From positions 1,364,001-1,428,000 of the forward strand of contig JANUBW010000001.1 in the NCBI GenBank assembly GCA_024809215.1: a stretch of DNA of 64,000 nt, written 5' to 3'. Position 1 is the first letter of the stretch. Each line of letters starts with the position of its first letter. The DNA is from Niastella sp. OAS944 (GTDB lineage: Bacteria; Bacteroidota; Bacteroidia; Chitinophagales; Chitinophagaceae). The translations under genes were made by a program, and so were the position numbers. The notes beneath the pieces were generated by a model that made no database searches, had not been told where the DNA came from, and worked only from the letters and a program-made list of their open reading frames with translations. Below, piece after piece: positions 61,401 to 64,000 of this stretch.

Positions 61401-61841
61401 TCAGGCTTTCTGAAGCTCTTTTTCTCTTACCTTTTTATCGGCAACAACTTCATTTACCTGACCATTGGTAGCTGTGGTCATGTGACACTGGCCATTGAAA
61501 TTGGCGCTGGGCTCTATTTGCAGCTTTCCTGCATATAAGTTCCCGTTCACATTGCTACCACCCTTTAATTGCAGCAATTCTTTCACTTTAATGGTACCAG
61601 ATACTTTCCCCATAATATCGGCCTGCTGACCCGAAATATCGCCTTCAACAGAACCATTGGAGCCAATAACTACTTTTGCCTGGCATTGAATATTACCCTG
61701 AAGGTGGCCATCGATACGGATATCGCCATTGCTGGAAATATCGCCTTTCAATGTTGTTCCTGCAGCAATAATTGTTGCAGCCCCTGAGCCGGGTGCTGAT
61801 ACTTCTCCGGTTGTTTCGGATTTGGATTTTTGATTGAACAT
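61401..61841 (-). CDS. Bactofilin-family cytoskeletal protein
   Basis: 146 aa. Polymer-forming beta-helix: TIIAAGTTLKGDISSNGDIRIDGHLQGNIQ, SVEGDISGQQADIMGKVSGTIKV and GGSNVNGNLYAGKL (repeats at about 12-residue steps, residues 25-110). It polymerises near the membrane and helps shape or localisation. It sits 19 bp after the M23-like membrane gene, the usual partner. Confidence 0.92.
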   Translation of the reverse strand: MFNQKSKSETTGEVSAPGSGAATIIAAGTTLKGDISSNGDIRIDGHLQGNIQCQAKVVIGSNGSVEGDISGQQADIMGKVSGTIKVKELLQLKGGSNVNGNLYAGKLQIEPSANFNGQCHMTTATNGQVNEVVADKKVREKELQKA

Positions 61842-61860
61842 ACGGAAATGGTTGGTTTAT

Positions 61861-62256
61861 CTATTCTTCGATATTCTCTGTTTGAGGAATGGAAAGCGTG
61901 GTTGTGTCTAACTTAACGCTGATATTCCCCTGCAAAACACTTTTAACGTTATCAAGATACTTATCCTTATACTGCATTGCCTGTTCCAGCGAATCGGTAC
62001 GAACCTTCAGCTCGCGCAACTCACGCATGGTGTTAACATCGCCATATCCAGGTATGTACATACGCAACGGGGTAAACACAATAAGTGCTACCGTTAAACC
62101 GGTGAGCAGTACAAAAATGGTGCTAAGTGTGATGTAAACACTCAGTCTGGATAATTTAAACGTCACAACCTCTTCGTAAGTATCATCGTTCATCACTACC
62201 AGTCGGTACCGGTTCTGCAAGCGCTTCAGGGTAGATTGGGCATCGAATTTAGCCAT
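61861..62256 (-). CDS. M23-like membrane protein lacking peptidase domain
   Basis: 131 aa. The N-terminus (QNRYRLVVMNDDTYEEVVTFKLSRL) and TM helix (about 41-62, followed by TPLRMYIPGYG) match the N-terminal part of Bacteroidota M23 metallopeptidase genes that neighbour bactofilin. A coiled-coil follows (about 75-105), but the LytM catalytic domain, normally the last ~120 residues, is absent: the protein stops at PQTENIEE. A cytoplasm-facing partner for bactofilin that has lost its enzyme is one reading. A TACCTTTA (near -7 box) precedes the start. Confidence 0.75.
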   Translation of the reverse strand: MAKFDAQSTLKRLQNRYRLVVMNDDTYEEVVTFKLSRLSVYITLSTIFVLLTGLTVALIVFTPLRMYIPGYGDVNTMRELRELKVRTDSLEQAMQYKDKYLDNVKSVLQGNISVKLDTTTLSIPQTENIEE

Positions 62257-62393
62257 AGAGAGAGTTTCAAAACGCTAAAGGTAATAAGTTATTTTAATTA
62301 GTGGTCACGAGTATAAAAATTAACGTTCTAACAAAATATTTTTCTTGAAAATCAGTTAATAAGATTTTAGTTTGTGGTAGAAATTCAAAGGAC

Positions 62394-64000
62394 TTGACGA
62401 GGACACTTGCATTAATCATTATCTTAATAACAGCGCTTCCTAAGCTGAATGCTCAGGGGCCTTCGCTTTCTTTTGACTTAAAGAAGCCGCAAAAATTTGA
62501 AAACCGGAAACTGGCTTCCGAAAAGACCGAAAGCCGGAAATTCCACGCAGTACGGCGTTTTACCCAAAACGGTATTACCAAATTCAACTATCATTTCAAC
62601 GCATACAAGAAACTGGCCGATGTAATTGCCCGCGGTAAAGCAATGCACAAAGACGATTACAGCCGCCTGCTTTCTTTTTATAATTACAGCCTCGAACAAA
62701 CCGCAAAAGATAAAACAGAGCTCGATTCCGTTATTTATAAAGCAAATGCAGGTATACTCTTACACGACCTTCGCAACAGCTGGGTCGATAACCTGTATAT
62801 GCTCATGGGCCAGGCCTATTATTTTAAAAATACGCTCGACTCGGCCTACTTCAGTTTTCAATACATCAATTACGCTTTCTCACCCAAAGAAAAAGACGGG
62901 TACGATAAACCCATAGGCTCCAACGCCAATAAAGACGAAGGTGGTAGTGTGTTCACCATTTCTACCAAAGAAAACAGCAGCGTTCTTCATAAGGTGTGGT
63001 CACGGCCACCCAGCCGCAATGAATCGCTCATTTGGCAAATAAAGACCTATATAGCCAATGACGAACTGCCCGAAGCTGCGGGTTTAATTGAAACGCTTAA
63101 ACACGATCCTAATTTTCCACAACGTTTAAAAACCGACCTGGCCGAAATGCAGGCATGGTGGTTCTATAAACAACAGGTATACGACAGCGCTGCTATCTAT
63201 CTTGAGCAGGCATTACCCAATGCAGAGAACCGCGAGGAAACAAGCCGCTGGCTGTACCTCATTGGACAAATGTATGAGCGGGCCAAAAATCCCGCCGATG
63301 CAGGTAAGTTCTATGAAAAAGCAGTTAGCCATACCCTTAACCCGGTACTGGAAGTATATGCCCGGTTAAATGCCATTCGCCAGAACAAAGGCGACGATAA
63401 AGTTATTCAGGAGAACATCAATGAACTGTTACACATGGCGCGTAAAGACCGCTATGTGGCCTACCGCGATATTATTTATTTCGCCGCTGCCGAAATGGAG
63501 CTGGAGCGTAACAATATCGCAGGCGCCAAAGCGCTTTTATTAAGAGCCACGGTAAACCCCGGTGAAGATCCATCGGTTCGCTCAAAAGCATTTTTACTGC
63601 TGGGCGATCTGTGTTTTAAAGAAAAGAATTACCCCGATGCCAAACGGTTTTACGATAGCATTACTGTTTTAAAACCCGATCTCGTTGACCTGGCATCGTT
63701 TAATAAATTAAAAGCAGCGCTTTCAAAGATCGTTGCTTATCAAAATACCATTACCCGGGAAGATAGTTTGCAACGTGTTGCCGCCATGCCCGATGCTGAG
63801 CGGGAGGTTTACATTAAAAAACTGGTAAAACAGTTACGCAAAACACAAGGGCTTAAAGAAGATGATGCCGGTGAAATTACGGGCGGTCCATTATCGTTCA
63901 ATGATAATAGTGGGCCCACCGATATGTTCAACAGCAACGCCAAAGGCGACTGGTATTTTTATAATGCCTCGCTGAAAGGAAAAGGCTATACTGAGTTTAA
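62394..64000 (+). CDS. porW: Type IX secretion system protein PorW/SprE (3' truncated)
   Basis: Starts at TTG 62394 and runs open to the window edge (535 residues visible). The signal peptide (LALIIILITALPKLNAQ) has no lipobox Cys, although the family is usually described as lipoprotein. TPR-like helices follow (KFNYHFNAYKKLADVIARG; DNLYMLMGQAYYFKNTLDSAY; ARLNAIRQNKGDDK). The end shows DWYFYNASLKGKGYTEF, a hallmark I associate with PorW/SprE. It is an outer-membrane-associated part of T9SS, matching the T9SS cargos in this window. Confidence 0.85.
   Translation, partial: MTRTLALIIILITALPKLNAQGPSLSFDLKKPQKFENRKLASEKTESRKFHAVRRFTQNGITKFNYHFNAYKKLADVIARGKAMHKDDYSRLLSFYNYSLEQTAKDKTELDSVIYKANAGILLHDLRNSWVDNLYMLMGQAYYFKNTLDSAYFSFQYINYAFSPKEKDGYDKPIGSNANKDEGGSVFTISTKENSSVLHKVWSRPPSRNESLIWQIKTYIANDELPEAAGLIETLKHDPNFPQRLKTDLAEMQAWWFYKQQVYDSAAIYLEQALPNAENREETSRWLYLIGQMYERAKNPADAGKFYEKAVSHTLNPVLEVYARLNAIRQNKGDDKVIQENINELLHMARKDRYVAYRDIIYFAAAEMELERNNIAGAKALLLRATVNPGEDPSVRSKAFLLLGDLCFKEKNYPDAKRFYDSITVLKPDLVDLASFNKLKAALSKIVAYQNTITREDSLQRVAAMPDAEREVYIKKLVKQLRKTQGLKEDDAGEITGGPLSFNDNSGPTDMFNSNAKGDWYFYNASLKGKGYTEF

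Noticed and set aside
1-64000. tRNA, rRNA, transposase, phage or integrated-element genes
   Set aside because: None could be recognised on either strand.

Overview
The window looks like the chromosome of a Bacteroidota bacterium, most likely Chitinophagaceae (Niastella/Chitinophaga-like). The basis is type IX secretion (T9SS) sorting domains on several exported proteins, a PorW/SprE gene at the right edge, a TamB gene, a large TonB-dependent receptor with a carboxypeptidase-like plug extension, a Porin_10-type porin, a LytTR regulator, signal peptides ending in A-x-A-Q, and -7 promoter boxes of the TAnnTTTG type. I see no rRNA, tRNA, transposase, cas genes or phage genes. Taxon and family names come from recall, not from a search.

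Layout. 1-6.1 kb is housekeeping: the 3' end of an acyl-CoA carboxylase, rnhA, a membrane protein, manA, yraN, a YkgJ Cys-cluster protein, xerD and a small protein. 6.2-9.4 kb (minus) holds four tandem paralogues that share an N-terminal four-cysteine domain and an internal signal-peptide-like segment but have unrelated exported tails. Next to them, divergent, is an ECF sigma factor with a membrane anti-sigma/TonB fusion (9.56-11.6 kb). 11.7-13.8 kb carries a DUF2911/TPR protein and a MarR-GNAT fusion with a putative operator. 13.8-21 kb (minus) is one operon: M14 carboxypeptidase, PIG-L deacetylase, two tiny membrane proteins of 49 and 41 aa, and a sodium:solute symporter. 21.4-31 kb has gamma-glutamyltransferase, a DinB-like protein, a T9SS cargo and a giant TamB whose start is not an ordinary start codon. 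31-39 kb has ribBA, a TonB-dependent receptor and a T9SS cargo/lipoprotein pair.

39.1-40.2 kb is non-coding, with a five-copy tandem array of about 105 bp units. 41-51 kb carries two halves of what looks like an amidoligase pathway: ATP-grasp plus carboxylate-amine ligase, then class-I glutamine amidotransferase plus a second ATP-grasp-like enzyme. They are separated by an ethanolamine ammonia-lyase/permease operon, a lipoprotein and an SGNH hydrolase. 50.6-52.8 kb has a cupin, a LytTR regulator and a membrane protein with LytTR-like direct repeats in front of it. 52.8-57.2 kb has a porin, purine nucleoside phosphorylase and sucC. 57.8-59.3 kb is mostly non-coding but has two minus-strand terminator hairpins and an A/C-rich repeat, suggesting an unannotated RNA. 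59.3-64 kb has a GNAT enzyme, a SprT-like protein, a membrane protein, bactofilin, an M23-like membrane stub lacking its peptidase domain, and the start of porW.

A theme across the window is short periodic 'echo' repeats in at least ten intergenic spaces, one of which runs into the 3' end of a coding sequence. Leads most worth following: the four-cysteine paralogue array with its sigma/anti-sigma neighbours, the split amidoligase cluster, the 105 bp tandem array and the candidate minus-strand RNA near 58 kb.
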